Shown here piece by piece: positions 1-8,443 of a stretch of DNA of 64,000 bases. Below the pieces are notes generated by a model, which was given only the letters and a program-made list of their open reading frames with translations, did no database searches and was not told the origin of the DNA. The stretch spans positions 1,116,001-1,180,000 of the forward strand of contig CP019326.1 of NCBI GenBank assembly GCA_001971685.1, written 5' to 3'. The stretch is from Halomonas sp. 1513 (lineage in GTDB: Bacteria; Pseudomonadota; Gammaproteobacteria; Pseudomonadales; Halomonadaceae). How positions within the stretch are numbered: position 1 is the stretch's first letter; the number at the start of each line of letters is the position of its first letter. The position numbers and the translations under genes were made by a program.

Positions 1-10
1 GCCAGGGCGC

Positions 11-322
11 TCAGAGCTCCTCCAGCCGCCACACGTCGTAGGCCGGCTCCTCGTAGGGGTGGGCTAGCTTGAGGGCGGCCACGGCGGCCTGAATCACGCC
101 GTCCGCGCAGACCAGCTCGACCTTGAGCTCCTCGACGTGCTCCAGCTCGCCGACCGCGCCGATATGCGGGTCGGCGCCGTCCAGCGGCCTGAACTGGCCG
201 CGGCCGCGGGTCTCGAAGCAGCACGCCTCGTAGTCGCCGATGCGCCCGGCGCCGGTCTCGAACACCGCCTCCTTGACCGTCTCGGCGGCGTCCAGCGGGA
301 CGAAGAATGCCAGTTTGTACAT
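11..322 (-). CDS. NIF3-like (YqfO-type) small protein
   Basis: A 103-residue protein resembling the stand-alone CutA-like/YqfO insert domain found in the NIF3 (NGG1p-interacting factor 3) family. The opening MYKLAFFVP, the central segment rich in small and acidic residues and the closing HPYEEPAYDVW motif are typical. The HPYEEPAYD motif is the conserved metal- or ligand-contacting end of this domain. No catalytic activity is established for the stand-alone form, so no reaction is assigned. It reads leftward, divergent from the fructosamine kinase gene. The ATG at 322 is the only good start. Family membership is fairly secure; function is unknown. Confidence 0.75.
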   Translation of the reverse strand: MYKLAFFVPLDAAETVKEAVFETGAGRIGDYEACCFETRGRGQFRPLDGADPHIGAVGELEHVEELKVELVCADGVIQAAVAALKLAHPYEEPAYDVWRLEEL

Positions 323-438
323 GCTCTCGCTCCTCTCGGATGTCTTGCGCCCCTTGTGCCATAGCCGTGGGCGCTTTGCCAGTCGGGGGGGCGGTCATGG
401 CAGGATGGGGCCAGGCGACACCATCAGGGGAGGGCATC

Positions 439-1284
439 ATGGAGGCATCGCTGGAGGAACTGCTGGCGTCGCTGGCGCTGACGCCGCGGGGCAAGCTTCA
501 GGCCATGTCGGGGGGCGACATCGCTGCGGTCTACCGGCTCGACACCGAGCAGGGCGCGGTGGTGGTCAAGCGCGATGACGCGGCGCGTCTGGCCGGCGAG
601 GCCGATGGCCTCGAGGCGCTGCGCGCCGCCAACAGCGGCCTGGTGGTCCCCGAGGTGCTGGGTCAGGCGGGCGAGTGGTTGGTAATGGAGGCGCTGCACG
701 CCGCTCGGGGCGGCGCCGGCGATGCCAGGGCGCTGGGCCAGGGGCTGCGGGCACTGCATGCGCACAGCGCAGCCGAGCACGGCTGGCCGCGCGACAACGC
801 CTGCGGGCTGACCCCTCAGCCCAACGCGCCGTTGAGCGACGGGCGGGCGTTTCAGCGCCAGCGGCGCCTGCTGCCGCTGGCCGCCGCCTGCCATGAGCGC
901 GGCCTGCTGGGCGCCGGCCTGCGTCGGCGCATCGAGACCCAGGCCGAAGGCTTGGAGTGCTGGCTGCCGGATGCCCCGGCCAGCCTGCTGCACGGCGACC
1001 TGTGGAGCGGCAACGTGCTGTATACCCCGCGCGGGCCGGCGCTGATCGATCCGGCGGTATATCGCCACTACCCGGAGGTCGACCTGGCCATGCTGACGCT
1101 GTTCGGCGCTCCCGGGGAGGCCTTCTTCGAGGCCTACTGGAACGGCGACGCCCCGGCCGACTGGCCGAGGCGTGAGGCGCTGTTCCAGCTCTATCCGCTG
1201 CTCAACCACCTGCTGCTGTTCGGCGCTGGCTATCGCGGCGCGGTTGAGCGGGCGGTGGCGCGGGTCGAGACCTATCAGGACTAG
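439..1284 (+). CDS. Fructosamine kinase family protein
   Basis: A 281-residue protein of the fructosamine/ketosamine-3-kinase family, which phosphorylates sugar amines on glycated proteins or small molecules so that they decompose (deglycation). The aminoglycoside-phosphotransferase-like catalytic loop is visible near residues 190-200 as LLHGDLWSGNVLY, followed by LIDPAVYRHYPEVDLAML, the metal-binding DP and the family's HYPEVDLAM signature. The frame is open further upstream, but the ATG at 439 is preceded by a purine-rich AGGGGAGGG and matches the usual length. It stands alone, ending four bases before the convergent cyanase gene. It is probably cytosolic; the natural substrate cannot be told from sequence. 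Confidence 0.85.
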   Translation: MEASLEELLASLALTPRGKLQAMSGGDIAAVYRLDTEQGAVVVKRDDAARLAGEADGLEALRAANSGLVVPEVLGQAGEWLVMEALHAARGGAGDARALGQGLRALHAHSAAEHGWPRDNACGLTPQPNAPLSDGRAFQRQRRLLPLAAACHERGLLGAGLRRRIETQAEGLECWLPDAPASLLHGDLWSGNVLYTPRGPALIDPAVYRHYPEVDLAMLTLFGAPGEAFFEAYWNGDAPADWPRREALFQLYPLLNHLLLFGAGYRGAVERAVARVETYQD

Positions 1285-1288
1285 CTGT

Positions 1289-1729
1289 TTACCAAGACCT
1301 ATAGGGCAGGAACTTGCCGTTGAGCGTCAGCAGTACCCGGTCGCCCTTGGGATCCTCGACCTTGTCGACCTCCATGGTGAAGTCGATGGCGCTCATGATG
1401 CCGTCGCCGAACTTCTCCTGGACCACGTCCTTGAGGGTTTCGCCGTAGACGCCTACGACTTCATAGAGGCGATAGACGAAGGGATCCTGGGGGATCGCCT
1501 CGTCCCAGGCCTTGGTGGGAAAGGCCTTGAGCGCGTCGGCCGCCTCGCTGTCGACGCCGAGCACGTCGCAGAGCTTGTGGGCGACCTCGTGGCTGGCACT
1601 GTTCATGCCGTAGCAGGCCGAGGCGACCCATACCGGTGACATGCCGACGGCGCTGCCGATCGCGTCCCAGCTGAGCTGTTTGCGCGCCTTGGCGGCGAGC
1701 AGGGTGTGGCGCATTTCGAGCTTATCCAT
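1289..1729 (-). CDS. cynS: Cyanate hydratase (cyanase)
   Basis: A 146-residue cyanase, which converts cyanate plus bicarbonate to ammonia and two carbon dioxide, detoxifying cyanate and releasing usable nitrogen. The N-terminal helix-turn-helix-like region (residues 5-75) is followed by the catalytic C-terminal segment with YRLYEVVGVYG, where the active-site Arg sits, and the family-typical GDGIMSAIDF and GKFLPY ending. The family length is about 150-156 residues. The ATG at 1729 lies inside the last codons of the upstream ATPase gene (8-base overlap), showing translational coupling as the last gene of the transport operon. Expression is expected from the sigma-54 promoter near 5068. Confidence 0.95.
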   Translation of the reverse strand: MDKLEMRHTLLAAKARKQLSWDAIGSAVGMSPVWVASACYGMNSASHEVAHKLCDVLGVDSEAADALKAFPTKAWDEAIPQDPFVYRLYEVVGVYGETLKDVVQEKFGDGIMSAIDFTMEVDKVEDPKGDRVLLTLNGKFLPYRSW

Positions 1730-2684
1730 GATGCGTCTCCTTGGGAGTGAAGCTGACCAGGGTGTCGTGGGTGGTGTCGGCATCCGCGGCACGGCCGTCG
1801 GAAGCCGAGGGGCTGTCGGCCGCGGTCGAGGCGCGCTCGACCGGGTTGACCGATTCGGGGTAGTGCAATCCGCGCCGGTCGAGATCGGCGGTGCGCAGCT
1901 CGCCGGAGCGGTTCACCAGGAAATCCACCAGGTAGTTGCGGATGGTGTAGAAGTGCGGATGCTTGACGATCTCGCCGCGCTGGCGCGGCCGCGGCAGGTC
2001 GATCTCGACGGCCTCGGCGATACGCGCCTCGGGGCCGTTGGTCATCAGGAAGATGCGATCGGCGAGCAGGATCGCCTCGTCGACGTCGTGGGTGATCATG
2101 AACACCGTCTGCTGATCCTGGCTCCAGATCTTGATCAGCTCGTCCTGGATCACCCCGCGGGTCAGGGCGTCCAGCGCCCCGAACGGCTCGTCGAGCAGCA
2201 GCAGCTTGGGCTTGGTGGCGAAGGCGCGGGCGATACTCACCCGCTGGCGCATGCCGCCGGAGAGCTGCGCCGGCTTGCGGTTCACCACGTCCTTGAGGCC
2301 GACCATCTCGAGATAGGCGAGGCTATGCTCGGTGACCTTGGCATCGCTCCACTCCTTCCAGCGGGCGCGCACGCCGAAGCGCACGTTCTCCAGCGCCGAC
2401 AGCCACGGCAGCAGGCTGTAGTTCTGGAACACCACGCCGCGCTCGAGGCCCGGGCCGTCGATCTCCTTGCCCTCCATGACCAGGGCGCCGTCGCTGAACT
2501 GATCGAGGCCGGCCAGGGCGTTCATGATCGTCGACTTGCCGCAGCCGGAGTGGCCGATGATGCAGACGAACTCGCCTTTCTCGAGCTGGAAGCTGACGTT
2601 CTCGAACACCGTCAGGTCGTCGCCGTCCCGGGCGCCGGGAAAGCGCTTGGCGGCTTGTTGGACTTCTACGAAGGCGTGACTCAT
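1722..2684 (-). CDS. ABC transporter ATPase, nitrate/cyanate type (NrtD/CynD-like)
   Basis: A 320-residue ATP-binding subunit of a nitrate/sulfonate/taurine-family importer. Walker A is GHSGCGKST (about residue 45), the Q-loop follows in VVFQNYSLLPW, the signature is LSGGMRQ and Walker B is LLLLDEP with the H-loop in MITHDVDEA. The last 60 residues form an acidic, low-complexity tail after the nucleotide-binding domain, which is longer than usual. It works with the permease and binding protein encoded just upstream. The directly coupled cyanase gene makes cyanate the likely cargo; nitrate or bicarbonate transporters of the same family cannot be excluded from sequence alone. Confidence 0.9.
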   Translation of the reverse strand: MSHAFVEVQQAAKRFPGARDGDDLTVFENVSFQLEKGEFVCIIGHSGCGKSTIMNALAGLDQFSDGALVMEGKEIDGPGLERGVVFQNYSLLPWLSALENVRFGVRARWKEWSDAKVTEHSLAYLEMVGLKDVVNRKPAQLSGGMRQRVSIARAFATKPKLLLLDEPFGALDALTRGVIQDELIKIWSQDQQTVFMITHDVDEAILLADRIFLMTNGPEARIAEAVEIDLPRPRQRGEIVKHPHFYTIRNYLVDFLVNRSGELRTADLDRRGLHYPESVNPVERASTAADSPSASDGRAADADTTHDTLVSFTPKETHHG

Positions 2685-2700
2685 GTCTCTCTCCTCAAGG

Positions 2701-3558
2701 TTATTCCTGGTAGGCGACCAGCTTGGCGACGGCCCCGAGGGCCAGGTCGAGCAGCATGCCCACCACGCCGATCAGCAGGATCGAGAAGATCACGCTGGTC
2801 AGGTCGAGGTTGTTCCACTCGTTCCACACGTAGTAGCCAATGCCGGTGCCCCCGACGAGCATCTCGGCGGCGACGATCACCAGCCAGGCGATACCGATGG
2901 AGATGCGCATGCCGGTGAGAATGGTCGGTGCCGCGGCCGGCAGGATCACCTGGAAGGCGGTCTTGAGCGGCGACAGCTCATGGGTGCGCGCGACGTTGAC
3001 CCAGTCCTGCCTGACCCCGGCCACACCGAAGGCGGTATTCAGCAGCATCGGCCAGATCGAGCAGATGAAGATCACGAAGATCGCCGAGGCCTGGGCGTCG
3101 CGGATGATGAACAGCGCCAGCGGCATCCAGGCCAGCGGCGAGATGGGGCGCAGCACCTGGATAAAGGGGTTGAGCGCCTTGTAGGCCAGCGGCGACATGC
3201 CGATCAGAAAGCCGATGGGGATCGCGATCAGCGCCGCGGCGAAGTAGCCGGTCAGCACCCGGAACAGCGAATAGCCGAGCTGGATGCCGATACCCTTGTC
3301 GTTGGGGCCGGCATCGTAGAACGGATCCGACAGCTGCTCCCAGGCGCGCACCACGATCGCCGAGGGCGGCGGCACGCTGGCGGTTTCGTCGGCGCCGGCC
3401 ATCAGCTGCTCGTACTCGCTGAGTTCGCCGCCGCCGCCCAGAATCGGCGCGCGGTTGAGGCCCTCCCACAGGCCGACGAACAGCGCCAGCAGCAGTACGG
3501 CAAGGATGCCGGCGCGGACGTTGAGGCTGAAGTTCCACTCGGTGGTCGTGCGGTCCAT
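2701..3558 (-). CDS. ABC transporter permease, nitrate/cyanate type (NrtB/CynB-like)
   Basis: A 285-residue inner-membrane permease. The first membrane helix lies near residues 13-30, then a periplasmic loop, then about five more helices. The EAA-type cytoplasmic loop that docks the ATPase is seen as GVRQDWVNVARTHELS followed by the LPAAAPTILTGMRISIGIAW segment, characteristic of the NrtB/SsuC/TauC group. It lies 16 bases upstream of the ATPase gene and 4 bases downstream of the binding-protein gene, so all four genes form one operon. It forms the membrane pore of the putative cyanate importer. Family is secure, substrate inferred from the neighbouring cyanase. Confidence 0.9.
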   Translation of the reverse strand: MDRTTTEWNFSLNVRAGILAVLLLALFVGLWEGLNRAPILGGGGELSEYEQLMAGADETASVPPPSAIVVRAWEQLSDPFYDAGPNDKGIGIQLGYSLFRVLTGYFAAALIAIPIGFLIGMSPLAYKALNPFIQVLRPISPLAWMPLALFIIRDAQASAIFVIFICSIWPMLLNTAFGVAGVRQDWVNVARTHELSPLKTAFQVILPAAAPTILTGMRISIGIAWLVIVAAEMLVGGTGIGYYVWNEWNNLDLTSVIFSILLIGVVGMLLDLALGAVAKLVAYQE

Positions 3559-3562
3559 GAGA

Positions 3563-4978
3563 TTAGCTCCTGCGAATGTCGAAGCTGTCGAGATAGGCTT
3601 CGGGGTCGGTGTAGTCGAAGGTCTTGCCCATGATCTGGTAGTTGCGCGAGGTCTCTTCGGGAGCGTCGTAGCCCAGCTCGCGCATCACCTCGCCGGCCTC
3701 GCTGGCCAGGAACACATCGCGGGCCACCTGCTGGTAGTCGACGTCGCCGTCGATATAGCCCCAGCGTTTCATCTGGGTCAGGATCCACACCGCCATGGAG
3801 TGCCAGGGGAAGGGGTCGAAATCGATGCGGTCGGGGACGTCGCGTACCTCGCCCAGGCCGTCGGCGAAACGCCCGGTCAGGACCTGCTCGATGACGTTGA
3901 CCGGCTGGTTGAGGTAGTTGGTGGGGGCAATGGCCTCGGCGATCTCGGAGCGGTTGGCAGGGTCCGAGGAGTACTGGGTGGCGTCGATGATCGCCCGCAG
4001 CAGCGCGCCGTAGGTATTGGGGTTTTCGCGGGCGAAGGTGGCGCTGGTGGCGAAGGCGCAGCACGGATGACCGTCCCAGATCTCCTGGGTCAGCAGGTGG
4101 ATGAAGCCGATGCGCTCGTAGACCGCCCGCTGGTTGAAGGGGTCCGGTGACAGGAAGCCGTCGATGTTGCCGGCGCGCAGGTTGGCGACCATCTCGGGCG
4201 GCGGGATGACGCGGATCTGGATGTCCTGGTCGGGGTCGAGGCCGTGTTCGGCGACGTAGTAGCGCAGCAGGAAGTTGTGCATCGAGTACTCGAAGGGCAC
4301 GCCGAAGGTGAAGCCCTTCCACTGCTGCGGGTCGCGCTTGTCCTGGTGGTCGAGGTGCAGCACGATCGCCTGGCCGTTGATGTTCTCGATGGCCGGGGTA
4401 ATGAAGGAGCGGCGACTGGAGCCGGCGCCGAGGCTCATCGCCAGCGGCATCGGTGACAGCATGTGCGCGGCATCGAAGGTATCGTTGAGCGAGTTGTCGC
4501 GGATCAGCGCCCAGCCGGCGGTCTTGATCACGTTGACGTCGAGGCCATAGCGCTCATAGAAGCCCATTGGGTGGGCCATGATGATCGGCGTGGCGCAGGT
4601 GATGGGAATGAAGCCGACGTCCAGTTCGGTCTTCTCCAGCGGGCCGAGATCTTCCTTGACCGCCGCCTTGATGGCATCCATGGGGAACAGGCTGGCCAGC
4701 GCGGCGGCCACGGTACCGCCGCCGACCAGTTTCATGAACTGGCGGCGATGCATGTCGCTATGGCCGAACATGCCGCGCACCAGCGCGCTCTCGACCACGC
4801 GATCCATCATCTCCTCGCTGTTGGCCGGCAGCGCCGCGTCACGCTTGGCGCCATCGGCGGCGAGGCGTGCCGCGGCGTCGTGGCGGCAGTCGTGGCAGTC
4901 GCAGTGGCGGCCATGAATCAGCGACTGGCGATGGTCGAAGGGGTTGCCCAGACTGTTGTGGTCGTTGTGATCGCTCAT
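3563..4978 (-). CDS. CmpA/NrtA-family ABC substrate-binding protein with Tat signal
   Basis: A 471-residue periplasmic solute-binding protein of the NrtA/CmpA (nitrate, bicarbonate, cyanate) family; the binding domain begins near residue 100 (ELDVGFIPITCATPIIMA). A twin-arginine export motif, HRRQFMK, lies at about residues 77-83 and is followed by a hydrophobic stretch. Unusually it is preceded by about 76 residues carrying a Cys/His cluster, HCDCHDC, at 25-31. The frame is open to 5119, but the ATG at 4978 is preceded by GAGGTG at good spacing. It is the first gene of the operon; a sigma-54 promoter lies about 90 bases upstream. The ligand is probably cyanate because cyanase is encoded at the end of the operon. 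Confidence 0.88.
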   Translation of the reverse strand: MSDHNDHNSLGNPFDHRQSLIHGRHCDCHDCRHDAAARLAADGAKRDAALPANSEEMMDRVVESALVRGMFGHSDMHRRQFMKLVGGGTVAAALASLFPMDAIKAAVKEDLGPLEKTELDVGFIPITCATPIIMAHPMGFYERYGLDVNVIKTAGWALIRDNSLNDTFDAAHMLSPMPLAMSLGAGSSRRSFITPAIENINGQAIVLHLDHQDKRDPQQWKGFTFGVPFEYSMHNFLLRYYVAEHGLDPDQDIQIRVIPPPEMVANLRAGNIDGFLSPDPFNQRAVYERIGFIHLLTQEIWDGHPCCAFATSATFARENPNTYGALLRAIIDATQYSSDPANRSEIAEAIAPTNYLNQPVNVIEQVLTGRFADGLGEVRDVPDRIDFDPFPWHSMAVWILTQMKRWGYIDGDVDYQQVARDVFLASEAGEVMRELGYDAPEETSRNYQIMGKTFDYTDPEAYLDSFDIRRS

Positions 4979-5067
4979 GTTGTTATTCACCTCACGGAAG
5001 CAGTGGGACGTCGGGGTGCGCCGCGGTGGTGCAGTAGCGGGAGTCACGGCGACGCTGGGATAATCAA

Positions 5068-5083
5068 TGCCAGCCCCGTGCCA
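5068..5083 (-). promoter_or_regulatory. Sigma-54 (-24/-12) promoter of the cyanate operon
   Basis: Read on the minus strand the sequence is TGGCACG-GGGC-TGGCA. It carries the invariant GG and GC at exact -24/-12 spacing and differs from the consensus TGGCACG-N4-TTGCA at one base. The predicted transcript start is about 5057, giving a leader of about 80 bases before the binding-protein ATG at 4978. Confidence 0.8.
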
Positions 5084-5164
5084 GTTGCCGTCAGGAGGCG
5101 GATAGTCTTTTTTATTCAAGGGGTTGGCGGTTCTGCATGGCGGCCGTGAGGGGGCGGTCGGCAG

Positions 5165-5217
5165 TCACGAAATCTCGTGAGCTACGATATTTCGTTGGTT
5201 TTTATACGAAATGTCGT
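5165..5217. promoter_or_regulatory. Three ACGA-N4-TCGT operators (upstream activator sites)
   Basis: Three inverted repeats with the same arms and 4-base spacer occur at 5165-5180 (extended arms TCACGA/TCGTGA), 5184-5195 and 5206-5217. They lie about 110-160 bases upstream of the predicted start of the leftward cyanate operon, the usual position for a sigma-54 activator, and 53-105 bases before the activator gene at 5270. They probably bind the PAS-AAA regulator encoded next door, activating the operon and perhaps controlling the regulator's own expression. The repeats are seen directly; the binding protein is inferred. Confidence 0.7.
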
Positions 5218-5269
5218 GACTGGCGCGGGTTTTGTATGACCTAGGGCATGTGCCATTGAGGAGCCCGCC

Positions 5270-7168
5270 ATGCCCCCTGTACCGCCCCTGCATCAGCGCG
5301 TCTTCCTGCAGTCGCCCCAGGCCATGCTGGTGATCGATCCAGTGACCGATCACCTGCTGGAGGCCAATCCTGCCGCCAGCCGCCTGCTGGGCGGTGACGC
5401 CGAGGCGCTGGCAAGCCGTCCAGTCAGCCATTTCCTGGGGGCCTCGCTGCCGCTGTGGGTGAGCTTTACCGACGAGGTGCTGACCCGCTCGCCGGGCTGG
5501 TCGGATGACCTGGTGGTGCTCGACCTGGCGCGTCAGCCGCACCACGTCGAGGTGTTCGGCCAGCGCCTCGACGACGGCCAGACGCTGCTGCTGACCCTGA
5601 CCGACCGCGACCAGGCCGAGCAGCGCCGCGCCAAGGCCGACCTGCGCCGCCAGCACCGCCGCGGCCACGTCGGCTGGGAGCGGGTCGAACAGGTCTTCGA
5701 GCGTATCGAGCGCCAGAATCAGCTGATCCTGGGCGCCGCCGGGGAGGGCATCTACGGCCTCGACGCCGAGGGCAAGACCACCTTCGTCAATCCTGCCGCC
5801 GAGCGCATCCTGGGCTGGAGCAGCGACGACATGGTCGGCCACGATGCCCACCTGATGTTTCACCACACCCACGCCGACGGTAGCCACTTTCCGGTGCAGC
5901 AGTGTCCTATCCACGCCTCGTTCAGCGATGGCCAGGTGCACCGCGTCGACGACGAGGTGTTCTGGCACAAGAACGGTGAGGCGATCCCGGTGGAATACAC
6001 CAGCACGCCGATCTTCGAGATGGGGCGGCTGGTGGGGGCGGTGGTGCTGTTCCGCGATATTCGCGAGCGCAAGCGCGCCGAGCAGCAACTGCGCGACGCG
6101 CTGGCCGAAGTCGAGTCGCTCAAGCAGCGTCTCGAGCTCGAGAACCAGTACCTGCAGGAGGAGATCAAGGCCGAGCTCAACCACCGCGAGATCGTCGGCG
6201 AGAGCCCCGCGGTGGCGCAGCTGATTCGCCAGATCGCGCTGGTCGCGCCCACCGATGCCAACGTCCTGATCAGCGGCGAGTCGGGCACCGGCAAGGAGCT
6301 GATCGCCCGCGCCATTCACGTCGGCAGCGAGCGCAGCGACCGGCCGCTGATTCGCGTCAACTGCGCGGCGATTCCCCACGACCTGTTCGAGAGCGAGTTC
6401 TTCGGCCATGTGAAGGGCGCCTTCACCGGCGCCGTCAGCGACCGGCCGGGGCGCTTCGAGCTGGCCGATGGCGGCACCCTGTTCCTCGACGAGGTGGGCG
6501 AAATCCCGCTGGCGCTGCAGAGCAAGCTGCTGCGGGTGCTGCAGGACCAGCAGTTCGAGCGGATTGGCGGCAATCGCACCCGCGAGGTGGATGTGCGGGT
6601 GATCGCCGCCACCAACCGCGATCTGGGCGAGATGATCGAGGCCGGCGAGTTTCGCGAGGACCTCTATTTCCGCCTCAATGTCTTCCCGATCGAATCGGTG
6701 CCGTTGCGCAGCCGCATTGAGGACGTGCCGCTGCTGGCCCGGCATTTCCTGCAGCGCGCCTGCCAGAAGTTCAACAAGCCGGGGGTGAGGATCCCGCCGG
6801 CCCAGCTGCAGATCCTGCAGCGCTACCCCTGGCCGGGTAACATTCGTGAACTGGAGAACGTCATCGAACGCCAGGTGATCGTTACCCAGGATCGCCGCCT
6901 GATGTTCGACGACCTGCTGCTGGGAGAGCCGCCGAGTCCTCACCGTGAGCCAAGCGAGCCGGCGACTAGCGAGGCTGACGCCAGCGCGCCGCTGCCCGAG
7001 CAGGAGTTCTGCCGCCGCCAGCGCGACAACGCCATCGCCGCCCTGCAGCGCTGTGGTGGCAAGGTATCCGGCCGCGATGGCGCCGCCGAGCTGCTGGGGC
7101 TCAGACCCACCACGCTATTCTCTCGGTTGCGCAAGTGGGGGGTGGAGCCGCGGGACTTTCGCCGTTAG
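5270..7168 (+). CDS. PAS-containing sigma-54-dependent transcriptional activator
   Basis: A 632-residue bacterial enhancer-binding protein. Two PAS-like sensor regions (about 10-80 and 145-270) are joined by a short helical linker to the AAA+ domain (about 305-540). That domain has Walker A GESGTGKE, the sigma-54-contacting GAFTGA loop, Walker [14 protein letters not shown] and the R-finger region [13 protein letters not shown]. The C-terminus is a Fis-type helix-turn-helix ([20 protein letters not shown]). There is no response-regulator receiver, so the PAS domains presumably sense the signal directly (cofactor, ligand or redox). It is divergent from the cyanate operon, which has a sigma-54 promoter, and is its likely dedicated activator. 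The stop overlaps the convergent hydrolase stop by 4 bases. Confidence 0.92.
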   Translation: MPPVPPLHQRVFLQSPQAMLVIDPVTDHLLEANPAASRLLGGDAEALASRPVSHFLGASLPLWVSFTDEVLTRSPGWSDDLVVLDLARQPHHVEVFGQRLDDGQTLLLTLTDRDQAEQRRAKADLRRQHRRGHVGWERVEQVFERIERQNQLILGAAGEGIYGLDAEGKTTFVNPAAERILGWSSDDMVGHDAHLMFHHTHADGSHFPVQQCPIHASFSDGQVHRVDDEVFWHKNGEAIPVEYTSTPIFEMGRLVGAVVLFRDIRERKRAEQQLRDALAEVESLKQRLELENQYLQEEIKAELNHREIVGESPAVAQLIRQIALVAPTDANVLISGESGTGKELIARAIHVGSERSDRPLIRVNCAAIPHDLFESEFFGHVKGAFTGAVSDRPGRFELADGGTLFLDEVGEIPLALQSKLLRVLQDQQFERIGGNRTREVDVRVIAATNRDLGEMIEAGEFREDLYFRLNVFPIESVPLRSRIEDVPLLARHFLQRACQKFNKPGVRIPPAQLQILQRYPWPGNIRELENVIERQVIVTQDRRLMFDDLLLGEPPSPHREPSEPATSEADASAPLPEQEFCRRQRDNAIAALQRCGGKVSGRDGAAELLGLRPTTLFSRLRKWGVEPRDFRR

Positions 7169-8130
7169 TCGATACCCTTCAGCCGGCTTGTCCGTTTCAA
7201 CCCGGCGGCCAGGCGCTGCCACCAGGAGCGCCGGGGGAGCGGCAGCGGTTGCCGGTGTGGGCGGGTGAGAAACTCGGCGATGGGCGCGACCTGGCTATCG
7301 CGGTCGAGCATCGGTGCGTGTCCGCAGCCGTGTACTTCCAGGGTAACCAGGGCGGGTTGAGCGTTGGCCATCTTCACCAGGCTCTCGGCATCCAGCAATG
7401 GCGAGTCGGCACCGCGTATCACCATCAGCGGGCACTGGATGGCTCGCCAGTCTGCCCAGGTGTCCCGGGGTGTGTCGTGGATGAATTGCTCACCGATTCG
7501 CGGATCGTAGTGGTAGGTCCAGCTGCCGTCGGGCAGGCGTCGGGCGCTGCCCAGTGCCAGCCGGCGCCAGGCATCGTCGCCCTCGATGCCGAAGCCGACA
7601 TAGTGGCTGCGCAGCTCCCTCTCTAACTGATTGAAGGTGGCGAAGTGGTGCGGCCTGCCGAAATAGAGCGCCAGTTGCGCCAGGCCGTCGGTATTTAATT
7701 CGGGACCCACGTCGTTGAGCACCAGCCGTTCGATGCGATGTGCGCTCTCGGCGTCGGCTGCCAGCAGCATACCCAGCAGTCCCCCCATGGAGGTGCCGAC
7801 CCAAGGCACTTTCTCCAGTTCGAAGTGATCTAGCACGGCCAGTGCCACTGACTGGTAGCGGCGATAGAGATAGTCCTGGGCGGGAATGGGCGACCAGCTC
7901 GAAAACCCGCGGCCCGGGGTGTCTGGGGCCAGGATCCGCCACTCAGGGCCAAGAGAGCGGGCAAAGCCTTCGAAATCGCCGCCGTGGCGTGCCAGGCCAT
8001 GCCAGGCGACCACGGTTCTCGGTGCGTTGGGGTGCCAGATGCGAACTGCTATTTCCAAGCTTCCCAGCGGAACCAGCTCCAGGGCATCCATCTCAGCCTC
8101 CGTCATAGCAGCTGTGCTGCTCTGCAGCAT
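7165..8130 (-). CDS. Alpha/beta-fold hydrolase
   Basis: A 321-residue alpha/beta hydrolase. The nucleophile elbow is GTSMGG (about residue 113), an oxyanion-region HG is seen in VAWHGLARHGGDF, the acid is probably the Asp in VIRGADSPLL, and the catalytic His lies in HGCGHAPM near the C-terminus. The C-terminal 30 residues are basic. Cofactor-free esterases, lipases and haloalkane- or epoxide-type hydrolases all share this layout, so the substrate is unknown. The start at 8130 is the first ATG; an in-frame ATG at residue 9 is an alternative. It is convergent with the activator gene and has no obvious operon partner. Confidence 0.82.
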   Translation of the reverse strand: MLQSSTAAMTEAEMDALELVPLGSLEIAVRIWHPNAPRTVVAWHGLARHGGDFEGFARSLGPEWRILAPDTPGRGFSSWSPIPAQDYLYRRYQSVALAVLDHFELEKVPWVGTSMGGLLGMLLAADAESAHRIERLVLNDVGPELNTDGLAQLALYFGRPHHFATFNQLERELRSHYVGFGIEGDDAWRRLALGSARRLPDGSWTYHYDPRIGEQFIHDTPRDTWADWRAIQCPLMVIRGADSPLLDAESLVKMANAQPALVTLEVHGCGHAPMLDRDSQVAPIAEFLTRPHRQPLPLPRRSWWQRLAAGLKRTSRLKGID

Positions 8131-8351
8131 AGCCTGTTGTACCTGCCTTGGCTCTATTGGCGGGAAGCAATGTAACCCTGGCTAAGGCTAGTACATATAT
8201 GGCGGTGGCCATCATTCATCGCAAGCTAATTGACCTTATCCTCAGAAACCGGTGCATCGGCAGTGCTGGACCGATGCTTGACCTCAATCTTAGTTTAGGT
8301 ATTAGGCTGGCTCCCCGTTCGTTGCCTACGCCTTCCGTTTAGGCACAAGAC

Positions 8352-8380
8352 TTCCATACATACATGAATGTAACTATAAT
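8352..8380 (+). promoter_or_regulatory. Efflux operon promoter with embedded AcrR-type operator
   Basis: A perfect -10 (TATAAT, 8375-8380) stands 17 bases from a weak -35 (TTCCAT, 8352-8357). The spacer holds an AcrR/TtgR-like inverted repeat at 8353-8376, whose right half TGAATGTA and left half ATACATACA match the known E. coli AcrR box in most positions. A repressor bound here would cover both promoter elements. The 313-base stretch 8131-8443 otherwise shows no gene. Confidence 0.65.
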
Positions 8381-8443
8381 GCGCACCTTTCCCGGTGACT
8401 CGAGGATGGAGTCACTTATACGTTTCACACCTGGAGGCACCTC

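Noticed and set aside
5165..6943. 592-codon minus-strand frame opposite the activator gene
   Set aside because: It would run through the AAA+ domain in antisense and end in the operator region; no domain is recognisable.
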